Source: Ruminococcaceae bacterium UBA3220 (GTDB lineage: Bacteria > Bacillota > Clostridia > Oscillospirales > Acutalibacteraceae). Taken from it: 16,442 nucleotides of DNA. A program made the translations under genes and the position numbers. Below the pieces are notes generated by a model. The model made no database searches. It was given only the letters and a program-made list of their open reading frames with translations, and was not told the origin of the DNA. The DNA is taken from assembly GCA_002363095.1 (NCBI GenBank), contig DEWC01000101.1:1-16442 (forward strand), given 5' to 3'. Positions 8,133 through 15,530 of the stretch are shown in pieces. Position 1 is the stretch's first letter. Each line of letters opens with the position of its first letter.

Positions 8133-9290
8133 TCATACACTTTGCTTTATTATTTCAACCGCCTGCCGTACCAAATAGAAAGGAACATTGAGTGCCGGCA
8201 AAAGGCGAACCTTATCCTTGGCGGTCAGACAAAGAAGTCCCTTTTCCATACACGAAGCAACAACTTCCTTGGCGTCCTTTTCGGTTTTAAGCCCTATCAT
8301 AAGCCCCATACCGCTTATTTCGACGATTCCTTTTTCTCCGGAAAGTGAATTAAAAATATAATCCGATTTTCTTTTCACTTCGGCAAGAAAATCATCGTCA
8401 AGACGGTCGATAACCGTCTTTGCGGCGGCGCAGGATACGGGGTTTGCGCCGAATGTAGAACCGTGGTCGCCGAAGGAGAAAACATCCTTTGACTTTTCAC
8501 CGAAAAGAGTCGCCCCTATCGGAAGTCCTCCGCCGAGTCCCTTGGCTGTCGTAACAATGTCGGGGGTAATACCGTAATTCATATAGGCATAGAGTTTTCC
8601 TGTTCGTCCGTTACCGGTTTGCACCTCGTCAACAATCAGCAAAATGTCGTTTTTACCGCAAAAATCGGCAAGTGCCTTAACATATTCCCCGTCAAGCGCG
8701 ACGACTCCGCCTTCACCCTGAATACATTCTATCATTACGGCGGCAAGGCTGTTATCCTTTGCTTCGGATTTTATCGCTTCAATATCCCCTGCCGGAAGGC
8801 TTACAAATCCGCTGGTAAGCGGAGTGAAAAGTTCGTGGTAATGCTCCTGTCCCGTTGCCGAAAGGGTCGTTATTGTTCTTCCGTGAAAACTGTTTTTAAG
8901 TGTGGCTATTTTATATCGGTCAACACCGTATTTATCCTGCGAATACTTTCTTGCCGCTTTAATGGCGCATTCGTTTGCTTCGGCGCCCGAATTTGAAAAG
9001 AAAACCTTTTTAAGCCCTGTTTTTTTGCAAAGCGCTTCGGCTAACAAAACCGGGGGTTCGGTATAATACAGGTTAGAAATATGGGCAAGATTTTTAGCCT
9101 GATTATTTACCGCCTCGCACCATATTTCATCGGCAATTCCGAAGGAAAGCGTGCCTATTCCGGAGCCGAAATCAATATACTTCTTGCCGTTTTTGTCAAA
9201 CACATAAGAGCCTTTCCCCGAAACGGCAACCACATCAAATCTGTTATAGGTTGACATTAAATATTCGTTATCAAGTTCTTTAATCCCCAT
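8133..9290 (-). CDS. argD: Acetylornithine aminotransferase (PLP)
   Basis: Class III PLP aminotransferase that converts N-acetylglutamate semialdehyde to N-acetylornithine with glutamate as donor. It has 385 residues. The PLP lysine is K250 in TTAKGLGGG; the PLP-ring aspartate block is DEVQTGNGRTG (221-231); SNSGAEANE (99-107) binds the phosphate. Some ArgD enzymes also act in lysine synthesis, but the position between argB and carA points to arginine. The start ATG 9290 has GGAGGAG immediately upstream (9294-9300), which lies inside the end of argB; the genes overlap by 11 bases. Confidence 0.95.
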   Translation of the reverse strand: MGIKELDNEYLMSTYNRFDVVAVSGKGSYVFDKNGKKYIDFGSGIGTLSFGIADEIWCEAVNNQAKNLAHISNLYYTEPPVLLAEALCKKTGLKKVFFSNSGAEANECAIKAARKYSQDKYGVDRYKIATLKNSFHGRTITTLSATGQEHYHELFTPLTSGFVSLPAGDIEAIKSEAKDNSLAAVMIECIQGEGGVVALDGEYVKALADFCGKNDILLIVDEVQTGNGRTGKLYAYMNYGITPDIVTTAKGLGGGLPIGATLFGEKSKDVFSFGDHGSTFGANPVSCAAAKTVIDRLDDDFLAEVKRKSDYIFNSLSGEKGIVEISGMGLMIGLKTEKDAKEVVASCMEKGLLCLTAKDKVRLLPALNVPFYLVRQAVEIIKQSV

Positions 9291-10155
9291 TTTCTCCTCC
9301 GGTTATCATCGTTCCCGCGCCTTCATCGGTTAAAAGTTCCATAAGAATTGAATGCGATACCGTACCGTCCATTATAACAACATTTTCAACACCTTTTTTG
9401 ATAGCGTCGATACTGCATTTTACCTTCGGTATCATACCGCCCGAAATTATTCCGCTTTTTATAAGCTCGCGCGCCTTTTTGATGCTTACTTCGGGAATAA
9501 GGGTCATTTCGTCATCCTTGTTTTGGAGGATGCCGGCGATATCGGTCATCAGAATAAGTCTGTCGGCTCCAAGCGCCCCGGCTATGCCGGCGGCTGCGCT
9601 GTCGGCATTGATATTATAAATGTTTCCGTCCTTATCACAACCGACGGTAGAAATTACCGGAATGTAACCGTTATCGAGCAAATCCTCGAGAATTCCGGGA
9701 TTAATCTTTGAAATATCCCCGACAAAGCCCAATTTTTCATCCCTTAATTTCGCCTCGATAAGCCTTCCGTCAACGCCCGAAAGCCCGACCGCCTTTCCGC
9801 CTGCTACTTCGATAAGATTTACAAGAGACTTGTTAACCTTGCCGGCAAGCGCCATCTGGACGATATCAACCGTTTCTTTATCGGTTACCCTAAGTCCGTC
9901 AACAAACTTTGATTTTTTGCCGAGCCTTACCATAAGGTCGCTTATTTCGGGGCCGCCGCCGTGAATCAGAATTACCTTTATGCCGATAAGCCACGATAAA
10001 ACAATATCCTGCATAACCTGCATTTTAAGTTCTTCGTTTATCATGGCATTTCCGCCGTACTTAATTACCACGGTTTTTCCGTTGTAACGCTTTATGTAGG
10101 GAAGCGCCTCGGTAAGCACCTCCGCCCTTTTTGCGTTTGAAAAATTTTTGTCCAT
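9280..10155 (-). CDS. argB: Acetylglutamate kinase, long form
   Basis: Phosphorylates N-acetyl-L-glutamate, the second step to ornithine. Of 291 residues counted from ATG 10155, which has AAAGGAG eight bases upstream; an in-frame ATG at 10182 would overlap argJ and lacks a good ribosome site. The nucleotide motif KYGGNAM is at 32-38 and HGGGPE at 65-70; the ATP-side MTDIAG block lies in the C-terminal half. About 30 residues precede the first motif, with LPYI at 18-21; such an N-terminal helix is known from hexameric, arginine-inhibited kinases (Thermotoga, Pseudomonas), so end-product inhibition by arginine is a reasonable inference. The argJ stop lies 10 bases upstream and argD overlaps its end. 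Confidence 0.95.
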   Translation of the reverse strand: MDKNFSNAKRAEVLTEALPYIKRYNGKTVVIKYGGNAMINEELKMQVMQDIVLSWLIGIKVILIHGGGPEISDLMVRLGKKSKFVDGLRVTDKETVDIVQMALAGKVNKSLVNLIEVAGGKAVGLSGVDGRLIEAKLRDEKLGFVGDISKINPGILEDLLDNGYIPVISTVGCDKDGNIYNINADSAAAGIAGALGADRLILMTDIAGILQNKDDEMTLIPEVSIKKARELIKSGIISGGMIPKVKCSIDAIKKGVENVVIMDGTVSHSILMELLTDEGAGTMITGGENGD

Positions 10156-10165
10156 ATTTTCTCCT

Positions 10166-11380
10166 TTAAGTTCTGTAATCACCGTTGATTTTCACATATT
10201 CGTAGGTAAGGTCGCAACCCCATGCGGTAGAGGAACATCCGCCGTCGCCCAATGTAACGAGAATTTCAATTTCATCCTCTGAAAGTATCTTCTTCGCTTT
10301 TTCTTCCGAAAACGAAACTCCGCATCCCGATTTTGCAACGGTGATTTTCCCCGCCTTACTCTTAAAAGAAAGGTCAATTTTGCTTATATCGGTTTTAACA
10401 CCGCTGTAACCTATCGCGCAAAGAACGCGCCCCCAGTTGGCGTCGGCACCGAACATAGCCGCCTTCAAAAGACTTGAACAAATAACACTTTTAGCCACCG
10501 TTTTCGCATCCTTTTCGGTTTTGGCGCCCGAAACAGAACATTCAAGAAGCTTTGTAGCGCCCTCGCCGTCGGCGGCAATCCTACGGCACAACTCAACCGT
10601 AACGGTATTAAGTGCCTTCATAAACCCGGCGAAATCCTTGCCGTTTTCCTTGATTTCGGCATTCCCTGCCTCGCCGTTCGCAAGGACTGCAACCATATCG
10701 TTCGTGGAAGTATCGCCGTCAATACTAATCATATTAAATGTCCCCGCAATATCGGTTTTAAGCGCAACCTTTAACATCTTTGAGGAAATCGAAACATCGG
10801 TTGTAATGAAAACAAGCATTGTTGCCATATTAGGATGAATCATACCGCTGCCCTTGGCAATTCCGCCGATATGGCAGGTTTTTCCGCCGATTTTAAATTC
10901 CACTGCAACCTCTTTTAATTTAACATCGGTGGTCATAATCCCCTCGGCGGCAGCCCTGCTTCCCGATTCGGAAAGTCCCGACGCTAAATCGGGTATTCCA
11001 TTTTTTATGGGTGTTATGTCGAGCGGTTGACCTATAACGCCGGTTGACGCCACTACAACATCGTTCGCCTTGATTTTCAGTTCGTTTGCGAGAAGTTCGG
11101 CAGTCTTATTCGCGATTTCAATGCCGTTTTCGTTGCAGGTGTTGGCGTTTCCGCTGTTGCAGATAATCGCCTGAGCCTTGCCGTTTTTCAGGTGTTCCTT
11201 AGTTACAATAAGGGGAGCGCCCTTAACAAGATTTGTTGTATAAACCGCCGCGGCGGTCGCCGGAACACGGCTGAATATAAGAGATAAATCCTTCTTGGTT
11301 TTATTCTTTCTGATACCCGAGTGTACTCCGTTTGCCGAAAATCCTTTTGCGGCGCACACACCGCCGTTGATAATTTTCAT
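10166..11380 (-). CDS. argJ: Glutamate N-acetyltransferase / ornithine acetyltransferase
   Basis: Moves the acetyl group from N-acetylornithine back to glutamate, closing the acetyl cycle; bifunctional members also use acetyl-CoA to start the cycle. Of 404 residues from ATG 11380, chosen for GGAGG at 11390-11394 and the usual N-terminus; a start 14 codons upstream at 11422 has no such support. ArgJ is made as one chain that cuts itself: the site is visible in KGSGMIHPNMATML (176-189), with Thr187 as the predicted new N-terminus and nucleophile, giving alpha and beta chains of about 186 and 218 residues. No argA or argE is present in the operon, which fits the cyclic pathway. The argC stop is only 4 bases upstream. 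Confidence 0.96.
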   Translation of the reverse strand: MKIINGGVCAAKGFSANGVHSGIRKNKTKKDLSLIFSRVPATAAAVYTTNLVKGAPLIVTKEHLKNGKAQAIICNSGNANTCNENGIEIANKTAELLANELKIKANDVVVASTGVIGQPLDITPIKNGIPDLASGLSESGSRAAAEGIMTTDVKLKEVAVEFKIGGKTCHIGGIAKGSGMIHPNMATMLVFITTDVSISSKMLKVALKTDIAGTFNMISIDGDTSTNDMVAVLANGEAGNAEIKENGKDFAGFMKALNTVTVELCRRIAADGEGATKLLECSVSGAKTEKDAKTVAKSVICSSLLKAAMFGADANWGRVLCAIGYSGVKTDISKIDLSFKSKAGKITVAKSGCGVSFSEEKAKKILSEDEIEILVTLGDGGCSSTAWGCDLTYEYVKINGDYRT

Positions 11381-11384
11381 ATAA

Positions 11385-12317
11385 TCAATCCTCCGAAATA
11401 ATAAGACCTGTTTTTTGGTCAAGCCCTAAGCTTATGTTCATATTTTGTATTGCCGCACCGCTTGCGCCTTTGCCGAGATTGTCAAAAAGGCTTACAAGGG
11501 TAATTCTCTCATCGTTGCCGAAAACTCCGATTTTCATATTATCGAAGCCGGAAAGCCCGGATGAAGATACGAAGCCGTTTTCATCAAGATCGGGCGAAAA
11601 GCTTACAAGCCCTGATTTATAATAGCGGCGGTATATATCCTTTATATCCTCAATGCCGATACAAATGTCTTTCCGGGATATCGGGATTACAACCTGCATT
11701 CCCGAATAATACGACGATACCACCGGACAAAACGCAGGCGCTTTTTCAAGAGCGCATACCTTAACTATCTCGGGCAGATGCTTGTGAGATTGCGTAAGAC
11801 CGTACATCCTCGGCGCGAGAAGTTTTTCTTTGTTTTCTTTCGTTTCATAATCGGCAATCATCTTTTTGCCGCCACCCGAATAGCCTGTCATTGAAAAGCA
11901 GGAAAAGAATGCCGAAGCATTTATCGCGTTATTATCAAGAAGGGGCTTTAAGAGGGATATTACACCGCTTGCGTGACAACCGGGATTGGCTATTTTTTTT
12001 GAATTTGCGATAATTTCCCGTTGCCCCGAAAGTTCGGGGAAACCGTATGCCCATCCGTCCGCCGTTCTGTGCGCGGTGGAGGTGTCTATTATAACCGTGT
12101 CGGGGTTTTCACAAAACGCCACCGCCTCGCGCGAAGCGTCGTCCGGCAAACACAAAAAAGCGATGTCGGAATTATTAAGCGCTTGCCTTCGCGCCGAAGG
12201 GTCCTTTCTTAACTCCTCGTCAAGTGTAATAAGTTCTATATCTTTTCGCTTTTTAAGGCGGTCGAAAATTTTAAGTCCGGTGGTTCCTGCGGCGCCGTCG
12301 ATGAAAACTTTTTTCAT
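11385..12317 (-). CDS. argC: N-acetyl-gamma-glutamyl-phosphate reductase, short (type 2) form
   Basis: NADPH-dependent reduction of acetylglutamyl phosphate to the semialdehyde. It has 310 residues, matching the short type 2 family and not the roughly 345-residue type 1. The nucleotide-binding start is FIDGAAGTTG (5-14); the catalytic cysteine is C114 in NPGCHASG; HRTADGWAYGFPEL (83-96) is also typical. ATG 12317 is preceded by a strong AGGAGGGGG site; an in-frame ATG at 12428 would place coding sequence across the promoter and operator and is rejected. First gene of the seven-gene arginine operon, with a leader of about 20-25 bases after the predicted transcription start. Confidence 0.95.
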   Translation of the reverse strand: MKKVFIDGAAGTTGLKIFDRLKKRKDIELITLDEELRKDPSARRQALNNSDIAFLCLPDDASREAVAFCENPDTVIIDTSTAHRTADGWAYGFPELSGQREIIANSKKIANPGCHASGVISLLKPLLDNNAINASAFFSCFSMTGYSGGGKKMIADYETKENKEKLLAPRMYGLTQSHKHLPEIVKVCALEKAPAFCPVVSSYYSGMQVVIPISRKDICIGIEDIKDIYRRYYKSGLVSFSPDLDENGFVSSSGLSGFDNMKIGVFGNDERITLVSLFDNLGKGASGAAIQNMNISLGLDQKTGLIISED

Positions 12318-12345
12318 CTGCTTCCCCCTCCTTTTTCTACATACT

Positions 12346-12374
12346 ATTTTATGCGTTTTTATGCATAAAGTCAA
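12346..12374 (-). promoter_or_regulatory. Promoter of the arginine operon
   Basis: Minus strand TTGACT (12369-12374), 17-base spacer, TAAAAT (12346-12351), both one base from consensus. It lies 29 bases upstream of the argC start and would drive argCJBD-carAB-argF. Two ARG boxes overlap or abut it. Confidence 0.85.
12350..12367. promoter_or_regulatory. ARG box 1 (ArgR operator) inside the promoter spacer
   Basis: Plus strand TATGCGTTTTTATGCATA; the minus-strand core TGCATAAAAACGCA (12352-12365) fits the ARG box pattern TGNAT-N4-ATNCA with one deviation (ACGCA in place of ATGCA). It fills the -35/-10 spacer of the arg promoter, so ArgR with bound arginine would exclude RNA polymerase. The argR gene itself is not in the window. 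Confidence 0.78.
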
Positions 12375-12380
12375 TATATT

Positions 12381-12398
12381 TTTGCATTTATATTCATA
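12381..12398. promoter_or_regulatory. ARG box 2 upstream of the arg promoter
   Basis: Minus-strand core TGAATATAAATGCA (12383-12396) is a full match to the ARG box pattern TGNAT-N4-ATNCA. Its centre is 31 bases from that of box 1, about three helical turns, so hexameric ArgR could bind both on one DNA face. A degenerate third half-site (TGTATTTTTGTAAA, 12405-12418) lies 22 bases further upstream. Confidence 0.78.
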
Positions 12399-12426
12399 AA
12401 ATGTTGTATTTTTGTAAATTATATGC

Positions 12427-12464
12427 AAAAAAATTGCTTGTTTTATTCAAAAAACAAGCAATTT
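12427..12464 (-). terminator. Strong intrinsic terminator of the purine unit
   Basis: Perfect 14-bp stem (12431-12444 with 12451-12464) and a 6-base loop, followed on the minus strand by seven T (12427-12433, partly in the stem). It lies 10 bases past the stop of the AICAR transformylase and separates it from the arginine promoter. Confidence 0.9.
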
Positions 12465-12473
12465 GTTATTATA

Positions 12474-13658
12474 TCAGTGATGAAAAAGACGCATTCCGGT
12501 GAATGCCATTGTAATGCCGAATTTATTACAACAGTCGATAACATCATTATCTCTTATCGAACCGCCCGGTTGGGCTACGAACTTAACACCGCTTTTTACC
12601 GCGCGCAGGATATTATCCTCAAACGGGAAAAAGGCATCGGAGCCTAATGATACGCCGTCAATTTTGCTTAGATACTCTTGTTTTTCGGCGTCTGTTAACG
12701 GCGAGGGCTTTTTGTAAAAATAGTTTTCCCAAACACCGTCGGCGCAAATGTCAAATTCATTCTGATTTATATAGGCATCAACGGCATTGTCCCTTTGCGG
12801 ACGGGATAGTTCCGCTTTAAACGGAAGAGACAAAACCTTTTCACTTTGCCTTAAAAACCATGTGTCCGCCTTGTTTCCGGCAAGCCTCGTGCAATGAACG
12901 CGCGACTGCTGGCCGGCGCCGACGCCTATCGCCTGACCGTCAACCGCAAAGCAGACCGAATTTGACTGGGTATATTTAAGGGTAATAAGCGCAACGGTTA
13001 AATCTCTTTTTGCCCCATCGGAAAGATTTTTGTTATCGGTAACGATGTTTGAAAAAGCTTTTTTATCAACCGTATAGTCGTTTCGCTTTTGCTTAAAGGT
13101 TATGCCGAAAACCGTCTTTGTTTCGATTTCGGCGGGTATATAATCTTTGTCGATTTTAACGATATTGTAATTCCCGTTACGCTTCTTCAAAAGAATTTCC
13201 AAAGCCTCGGCGGTAAAGTCAGGAGCGATAACACCGTCGGATACCTCTCGGGCAATCAAAGAGGCGGTAACGGCGTCGCAGGTGTCGGATAGAGCAATCC
13301 AGTCGCCATACGAACAAAGGCGGTCGGTTCCCCTCGCCCGTGCAAACGCAAGTGCCAAGGGAGAAGAATCAAGGTCGTTAGCGTCGTCAACAAAGCAGGC
13401 TTTTTTAAGTTTTTCGCTCATAGGAAGCCCGAGTGCCGCGGATGTCGGGCTTACATGCTTAAACGAAGCGGCGGCAACAAGTCCCGTAGCACGGCTTAGC
13501 TCACTTACAAGCTGCCACGAATTAAAGGCGTCAAGAAAATTTATGTAGCCCGGTTTTCCGTTTAGTATTTCTATCGGCAAATCTCCGCCGTTTTCCATAA
13601 AGATTTCGGCAGGCTTTTGATTTGGATTACAACCGTATTTAAGTTCAAAACTTTTCAT
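12474..13658 (-). CDS. Stand-alone AICAR transformylase (PurH C-domain type)
   Basis: Formylates AICAR with 10-formyl-tetrahydrofolate, the ninth step of IMP synthesis. Usual bacterial PurH is about 510-525 residues with an N-terminal IMP cyclohydrolase (MGS-like) domain; this protein has 394 residues and only the transformylase part. It starts directly with KYGCNPNQKPA (7-17); the catalytic Lys-His pair is at 67-68 in AASFKHVSP; the C-terminus carries PGGSIRDNDVID (from about 364) and ends FTGMRLFHH, the family ending. The stretch upstream holds no MGS domain in any frame; instead the adjacent gene is a PurO-type cyclohydrolase. Start ATG 13658 follows AAGGG that overlaps the preceding gene's end; the gap is 5 bases, so coupled translation is likely. 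It also would recycle AICAR released by histidine synthesis. Confidence 0.93.
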   Translation of the reverse strand: MKSFELKYGCNPNQKPAEIFMENGGDLPIEILNGKPGYINFLDAFNSWQLVSELSRATGLVAAASFKHVSPTSAALGLPMSEKLKKACFVDDANDLDSSPLALAFARARGTDRLCSYGDWIALSDTCDAVTASLIAREVSDGVIAPDFTAEALEILLKKRNGNYNIVKIDKDYIPAEIETKTVFGITFKQKRNDYTVDKKAFSNIVTDNKNLSDGAKRDLTVALITLKYTQSNSVCFAVDGQAIGVGAGQQSRVHCTRLAGNKADTWFLRQSEKVLSLPFKAELSRPQRDNAVDAYINQNEFDICADGVWENYFYKKPSPLTDAEKQEYLSKIDGVSLGSDAFFPFEDNILRAVKSGVKFVAQPGGSIRDNDVIDCCNKFGITMAFTGMRLFHH

Positions 13659-13663
13659 AAATT

Positions 13664-14380
13664 TTACCCTTCGTTTTTATTAAAAAGCCGTTCTTTGACT
13701 TCTCTTGTTTTTTTATTTGTATATTTTACATACAGTGAAATTTTGTTATCCGGATTAAGCGAATTCCAAATACCTTCCGCGAATTCGTCAATATCGGAGG
13801 GAACGGCTATACGCTCAGGCTCAACGCAAAACGGAGGAAGCGGGTCGCCATCTTCAATATATGTATGAATAAAATGCCCGAGTCCCTTTACGGATGCAAA
13901 CTTATAATAACTCCGCATAGGGGCGCTTCCCTTGCCGTCAATGCTCTTTATTACGCTCATCTGATAGGAAAAATCCGCGTCAAAAAAAGAAATCATTGCG
14001 CTTATTCTCGGCGTGTAATTCGGTTTGTCGGGCTCAAATGTTCGTGTATCAAGCGCTTCTATAAAGGTTTTCCCGTTTTTAAGCGCCTTATAAACCGTGT
14101 CGGTCTGGTCGCCGTTTGTAACTATGAGATTACCGTCCGCCTCAGCCATAGCGCGATAGATAATAAGGCTCGGGTCTTCAACCTCGGAAGGATCAAAAGG
14201 CTCGGTAAACAGTTGATTGTCAACAAGTTTAAATATACGGTTCCTTGAATTTGCGCTTCTGCCCATAATAAAATAAGCGCAGACCGCATATTCTCCGCAG
14301 GCGGATGTGCCTGCAACGATACCTCGACCGGGATATGCATTTGCGCTTAAAAGAGTTTTAATATCGCTTATTTCAAACAT
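13664..14380 (-). CDS. purO: PurO-type IMP cyclohydrolase
   Basis: Closes the ring of FAICAR to give IMP, the last step of purine synthesis. The 238-residue protein resembles the archaeal PurO-like cyclohydrolase family (unrelated in fold to the PurH N-domain): the N-terminal AYPGRGIVAG stretch (15-24), ICAYFIMGRSANSRNR-like segment (about 33-48, here beginning VCAYF), VTNGDQTDT (around 107-115) and YTPRISA (about 142-148) are the parts I recognise. No signal or membrane segment. ATG 14380 has GAGGAG 8 bases upstream. Its partner transformylase follows after 5 bases, which supports the function. Symbol follows the archaeal name; bacterial members are often left as IMP cyclohydrolase. Confidence 0.85.
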   Translation of the reverse strand: MFEISDIKTLLSANAYPGRGIVAGTSACGEYAVCAYFIMGRSANSRNRIFKLVDNQLFTEPFDPSEVEDPSLIIYRAMAEADGNLIVTNGDQTDTVYKALKNGKTFIEALDTRTFEPDKPNYTPRISAMISFFDADFSYQMSVIKSIDGKGSAPMRSYYKFASVKGLGHFIHTYIEDGDPLPPFCVEPERIAVPSDIDEFAEGIWNSLNPDNKISLYVKYTNKKTREVKERLFNKNEG

Positions 14381-14412
14381 TTTCAGCTCCTCAATTCTGC
14401 TGATGATACAAA

Positions 14413-14441
14413 ATTATACTACACCGTTTCTTAAAATGCAA
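14413..14441 (-). promoter_or_regulatory. Promoter of the purine unit
   Basis: Minus strand TTGCAT (14436-14441), 17-base spacer, perfect TATAAT (14413-14418). The predicted leader is about 25 bases, too short for a purine riboswitch; no PurR-box could be recognised with confidence. Confidence 0.8.
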
Positions 14442-14500
14442 TAATTATTTACCGTTAATAAGTCTTATATTAAACTGTTTATATTTCACGCCTTGCGGTG

Positions 14501-14529
14501 TTGATTTTTCGATGAAACCGTGCTAAAAT
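14501..14529 (+). promoter_or_regulatory. Promoter ahead of the diguanylate cyclase relic
   Basis: TTGATT (14501-14506), 17-base spacer, TAAAAT (14524-14529). Divergent from the purine promoter about 60 bases away. With the cyclase gene broken, it may now drive the membrane protein gene at 14916, since no terminator is visible between them. Confidence 0.65.
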
Positions 14530-14575
14530 GTTTATTGTACAAAGGAACAACATATTTAAAAAAAGGTGGCTAACC

Positions 14576-14894
14576 TTGTCGTTCTATACCGCCGTTTTAC
14601 TGCTCGTTTGGATGTCTCTCGCGATACTTATTGTTATGGTTCACTCAAATGACAAAAACAGGCATAAAAACCGGCAGGTGCTTTATGTTACCTACTCCAT
14701 TGTTGCGGCGTCCGCAAAGTTAATACGCCTATGCTAAAACACTTAAAGAATACAACACTTCAAAACCCGACCGGCTTGTCGCCTTCACGATAAATATAAA
14801 CGGTCTTAAAAAGATAAACGATACCTTAGGGCATGAGGCAGGCGACGAGCTTATTAAAGGCGCCGACGGGATGAAGTTCCTTATAATATTTTAA
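14576..14894 (+). pseudogene. Relic of a membrane-anchored GGDEF (diguanylate cyclase) gene
   Basis: A TTG start at 14576 with AAGGTGG six bases upstream opens a frame whose product begins with one hydrophobic helix (SFYTAVLLLVWMSLAILIVM) and a basic linker, then meets a stop at 14735-14737. A different frame (TAA at 14721, then open to 14892) carries AYAKTLKEYN and NINGLKKINDTLGHEAGDEL, the metal- and nucleotide-binding first third of a GGDEF domain. The bases between (around 14700-14720) still spell TGVR, left from the usual LTGxxNR entry motif. The sequence then ends in stop codons before the GGDEF signature, which is absent. So at least one frameshift and a large 3' deletion have occurred. 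An intact one would make cyclic di-GMP at the membrane; this one cannot. Confidence 0.82.
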
Positions 14895-14915
14895 TTAAAG
14901 AAAGCAGGTTCTATT

Positions 14916-15470
14916 ATGAAAACACTGAAAACCATCCAAACCCTCGCGAAAATCGGAAAGATTTTAAGCAAAATTGTCTTTATTTGTGCGCTTATCGGCG
15001 GTATTCTCTGCGCCGTCGGGCTCTGTACCGCATGGCTTCCGCAGGTAGTTAAAACAGGCAATGTTACAATCCACGGCATAGTTGACGAGCCCGCAAGCAT
15101 CTCGCTCGGGCAGATATACGCCGCTCTTACCGCCGCGACTGTTTTTTGCATCGCCGAAACGATTCTCGCCAAAACGGCGGAAAACTATTTTAAATTCCAA
15201 CTTGAAAAAGGCACTCCGTTCGATTTTGAAGTGTCGAAAAAACTGTTCAGCTTAGGAATAAAAACAATCTGGATGCCTCTTGCGGCAACCGTTATTGCCG
15301 CGATAGCATATGCGATTTTCGACCACTTTATGAAGGGCGTATCCTCTTATGAATTTGAGGGCTTTTCGCAGGTGTGGCTCGGTTTCGGGTTTATAATCTT
15401 TTCGCATTTATGTAAGGCAGGCGCCGAGATGGCCGGAGCAAAAGAAGAAATCCCCGAAACGCAGGAATAA
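14916..15470 (+). CDS. Four-helix membrane protein of unknown function
   Basis: Not assigned to a named family with confidence. The 184-residue product has four hydrophobic segments: about 17-43, 62-84, 112-137 and 148-170, with a basic N-terminus (MKTLKTIQTLAKIGK) that favours a cytosolic start, and an acidic C-terminal tail (KEEIPETQE). Between helices 2 and 3 lies a conserved-looking cytosolic loop, ENYFKFQLEKGTPFDFEVSK (about 90-109), reminiscent of small Clostridia membrane proteins of the DUF2975 kind; this resemblance is from memory. ATG 14916 has only a weak ribosome site (GCAGG). It follows the cyclase relic directly and is probably read from the promoter at 14501. No neighbour suggests its job. 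Confidence 0.75.
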   Translation: MKTLKTIQTLAKIGKILSKIVFICALIGGILCAVGLCTAWLPQVVKTGNVTIHGIVDEPASISLGQIYAALTAATVFCIAETILAKTAENYFKFQLEKGTPFDFEVSKKLFSLGIKTIWMPLAATVIAAIAYAIFDHFMKGVSSYEFEGFSQVWLGFGFIIFSHLCKAGAEMAGAKEEIPETQE

Positions 15471-15500
15471 AAAACAAAAATTGCGCCGAAAACGGCGCAA
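15471..15500 (-). terminator. Intrinsic terminator for the mazF transcript
   Basis: Perfect 8-bp GC-rich stem (TTGCGCCG 15481-15488 with 15493-15500) and a 4-base loop. Read on the minus strand it is followed by TTTTTGTTTT, a typical T-run. On the plus strand the following bases are not T-rich, so it acts for the minus-strand gene ending at 15560. Confidence 0.82.
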
Positions 15501-15530
15501 CCGTTAATAATATAATTTTTCAACAGACTG

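Noticed and set aside
11986..12399. Plus-strand frame across the argC start and arg promoter
   Set aside because: Antisense to argC and runs through a clear promoter and ARG boxes; its start lacks a ribosome site.
12318..12428. N-terminal extension of argC to ATG 12428
   Set aside because: It would cross the promoter and both ARG boxes, and the added residues are unlike ArgC; the strong AGGAGGGGG site marks ATG 12317.
14381..14412. Purine riboswitch ahead of the purine unit
   Set aside because: The predicted leader is about 25 bases, far shorter than a purine aptamer.
14437..14451. Possible ARG box in the purO upstream region (TGCAATAATTATTTA)
   Set aside because: The half-sites are one base too far apart and the right half fits poorly; chance in AT-rich DNA is likelier.
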